Of a stretch of DNA of 64,000 nucleotides, positions 62,701 through 64,000 are shown one piece after another (positions within the stretch are counted from its first letter, which is position 1; every line of letters starts with the position of its first letter). Below the pieces are notes generated by a model. The model saw only the letters and a list, made by a program, of their open reading frames with translations. It made no database searches and was not told the origin of the DNA. The stretch covers positions 13,053,212 through 13,117,211 of the forward strand of contig CP034983.1 of NCBI GenBank assembly GCA_004026145.2, written 5' to 3'. The translations under genes and the position numbers were made by a program. This stretch comes from Takifugu bimaculatus. Its lineage: Eukaryota; Chordata; Actinopteri; Tetraodontiformes; Tetraodontidae.

Positions 62701-64000
62701 AGTCCATAAAAGATACCGTGGGAAACAATAACTATAGAGTAGCAGACGTGACTGAAACCCCGTTGAGTTTCAAACCTGTACAGATTTAGAGGATAACAAT
62801 CCAACTCCCCTGTGCATATCTGCAACATTTTAACTGTAATACACATGGGAAATGAACCAGATGCTCACTAAAATGCCACAAAATTAAGAGCTCTGTTAGA
62901 GTTCATATGTAGAGATATTGATGGCTTTAACTCAGCTCGTTATGTCTCTCTGGTGAGTCGATCCCCTACCTAGCAAAACAGCTGGGGTGCAAGTTCCCAC
63001 CACCCGAAACCCCTCAGGTCAGAGGACGTGTCCCCCGGCTGGCAATGCTGGTGGTAGAAGTGGGCCGATTCCCTGGAATCCCAGACACATTCCAGAGGAA
63101 ATGAATGCCAGTGTCGCCTGTGGGGGTGTGAAGAGTCCCTCCTGCCACAGTGTCTGTCTCCACTTTGATCCGCTTGTTTACTGAAGACCCTCCACTTCAC
63201 TTCCTGTCCATTTCCCAGAGGCTCTCATCAGTGTCTCCCCGTGCACCTCCACCAGCAGCGTCCCTCGCGGAGAGCCCACGCCGTTCCTTGAATCCTTGAA
63301 TCACGCTTCTTCCTCCCTCCTCTGCCTGTCCACCTCAAACAAATCTAGCTGGGTGATTACATCAGTCAAACCCATCATTATTGCATCCCTACAAGACATG
63401 TAGACGCATCTCATGGAATTCGCTTTTGAATTTAAGCATCCCCTGTGATCCCTTTAGATAGTTGATGTCTGTGTTTGCAGGCAATTCCGGTCTTTCGCTA
63501 ATCTCCGGTTTCTCTTTCAGTGGTGCAACGAGTTGACACTGTGTCTGAAGGCATTGAAAACTATGGAGGAAAAATAACTGCTGTTGAGACCGATCTGAAA
63601 AAGCTGGGTAAGTCTCCCACGACTTTGAATTGGCGCGCCTGAGTGTGATGGTGAAAGGTTTATTGCATAAATCTGCCATCTTCAGATGATCAAGCGGGGG
63701 AAAAGTCGGAGAACACCACCACAGAGATCCAGGCTTTCAAGAACAACATCTGGACCCTCCAGAGGCAGCTGTCAGCGGTGCAGGAACACATCCACAATGA
63801 TCAAGCAAAGCTGAGTCAGCTGGAGAACATCGGATCAGACATCCAGAACAACCAGGGCTCCATTCAGGGACGTCTGGACAGCAACACGGCCTCCCTGCAC
63901 ACCATCAATGGCACTCTGCAGTCGTACAGCAGCGTCATCGGGGGGCTGCAGGACGACACGATGCGGCTGCAGCGAGAACTGCAGCAGCAGGTGAAACTTC
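46693..64000 (+). CDS. colec12: Collectin-12 (scavenger receptor with C-type lectin), 5' part
   Basis: Type II membrane scavenger receptor; the full protein has a cytoplasmic tail, one membrane segment, a coiled-coil stalk, a collagen-like region and a C-type lectin domain. Exons here: 46693-46699, 47413-47463, 60519-60641, 63521-63607, and a fifth from 63686 that is still open at the window end. Phases all agree. Exon 1 codes only MR plus one base. Exon 2 gives the acidic tail DDFADEEEVQSFGYKRF, which contains a tyrosine-type endocytosis signal (YKRF). Exon 3 gives QEGTQCTKCKNEWALK and the membrane span SIALLYVLCSLLTIAVAVL. Exons 4-5 give coiled-coil sequence with N-glycosylation sites. The collagen and lectin parts lie beyond the window. 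The start ATG has G at -3. Intron 2 is 13,055 bp, far longer than the others here. Confidence 0.93.
47658..47705. repeat. (CA)n microsatellite
   Basis: About 24 CA units in colec12 intron 2. Confidence 0.95.
48403..48430. repeat. G-rich (GGGGGT)n tract
   Basis: Four G runs of five or more separated by single T residues: a textbook G-quadruplex arrangement. Confidence 0.85.
51794..51823. repeat. Perfect 12-bp inverted repeat, 6-nt loop
   Basis: AGCCTGCAAACA (51794-51805) and its exact reverse complement (51812-51823) flank CTGGGA. Confidence 0.85.
51955..51973. repeat. Short (GA)n repeat
   Basis: About nine GA units within a purine-rich stretch of colec12 intron 2. Confidence 0.8.
53384..53445. 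repeat. 31-bp tandem duplication
   Basis: Two adjacent 31-bp copies (53384-53414, 53415-53445) beginning CAATAGTGTAG, differing at two bases. A recent local duplication. Confidence 0.85.
55846..56040 (-). other. Unassigned minus-strand ORF with coding-like sequence
   Basis: A 64-codon frame starts at an ATG directly after CTCCTAG and ends at TAG. It begins MEGLKLVEWDPQPKYDVPV, continues TVEVLALFNPHNRLFYCLDT and ends LLQHASGALFGAVP plus a short tail. Composition and codon choice look like real protein rather than chance. The CTCCTAG before it could be a splice acceptor, but no good donor follows. It is antisense in colec12 intron 2. I do not recognise it. It may be a retrocopy or transposon fragment, a lone small ORF, or chance. 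Confidence 0.3.
56250..56284. repeat. (CA)n microsatellite
   Basis: Interrupted CA repeat in colec12 intron 2. A shorter one lies near 56552-56570. Confidence 0.9.
58700..58724. repeat. Perfect 10-bp inverted repeat, 5-nt loop
   Basis: TTCACTGAAT and its exact reverse complement ATTCAGTGAA flank TTAAT. Confidence 0.85.
61018..61042. repeat. C-rich tract in colec12 intron 3
   Basis: Runs of C separated by single A or GA. On the minus strand it could form a G-quadruplex. Confidence 0.75.

Overview
The window is vertebrate genomic DNA, most probably from a percomorph-type teleost. The genes are split into short exons with GT-AG introns. CA/GT microsatellites are frequent, there are decayed fish-type repeats, and the encoded proteins match fish/vertebrate families closely. 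The species cannot be named from the sequence. No bacterial-style operon, CRISPR array or complete mobile element is visible.

Six protein genes are recognised. From left to right they are adcyap1 (minus, about 16.0-18.1 kb), yes1 (plus, 27.65-33.26 kb), enosf1 (plus, 34.39-37.68 kb), tyms (minus, 37.93-39.81 kb), a clusterin-like gene clul1 (minus, 40.87-43.20 kb) and the 5' part of colec12 (plus, from 46.69 kb and running off the right edge). This is the same order and relative orientation as the human 18p11.32 block COLEC12-CLUL1-TYMS-ENOSF1-YES1-ADCYAP1, read inverted. The intronless human CETN1 is not seen here.

Region by region: 1-13.9 kb has no gene I can support and looks like the 3' flank of adcyap1, with microsatellites, a LINE scrap and a CRE. 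adcyap1 follows with four coding exons and a likely 5' UTR exon. The stretch 18.5-22.3 kb is intergenic and includes an LTR-like repeat. A GC-rich block near 22.3-22.9 kb is the likely yes1 promoter and untranslated first exon, followed by a 4.8 kb first intron. From 27.6 to 43.2 kb the genes are packed tightly: the yes1 poly(A) signals lie about 120 bp before the enosf1 start codon, and the enosf1 and tyms stop codons are 250 bp apart, tail to tail. The colec12 body has a 13 kb second intron with no supported gene but one curious antisense ORF.

The genes are not one pathway. adcyap1 encodes a neuropeptide precursor, yes1 a Src-family kinase, enosf1 a mandelate-racemase-type enolase-superfamily enzyme, tyms the dTMP synthase, clul1 a clusterin-like secreted protein and colec12 a scavenger-receptor collectin. 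The enosf1/tyms convergent pair is the one neighbourhood with a known regulatory theme, because the human genes give sense-antisense transcripts.

Points most worth a second look: an unassigned, perfectly bounded 40-codon exon-like ORF in the 3' flank of adcyap1; three independent reading-frame breaks in clul1; a one-base frame mismatch at the enosf1 exon 12/13 junction; E2F and CCAAT sites packed at the tyms start; and a cluster of five ATCGAT motifs beside it. I did not find a convincing new multi-gene system.
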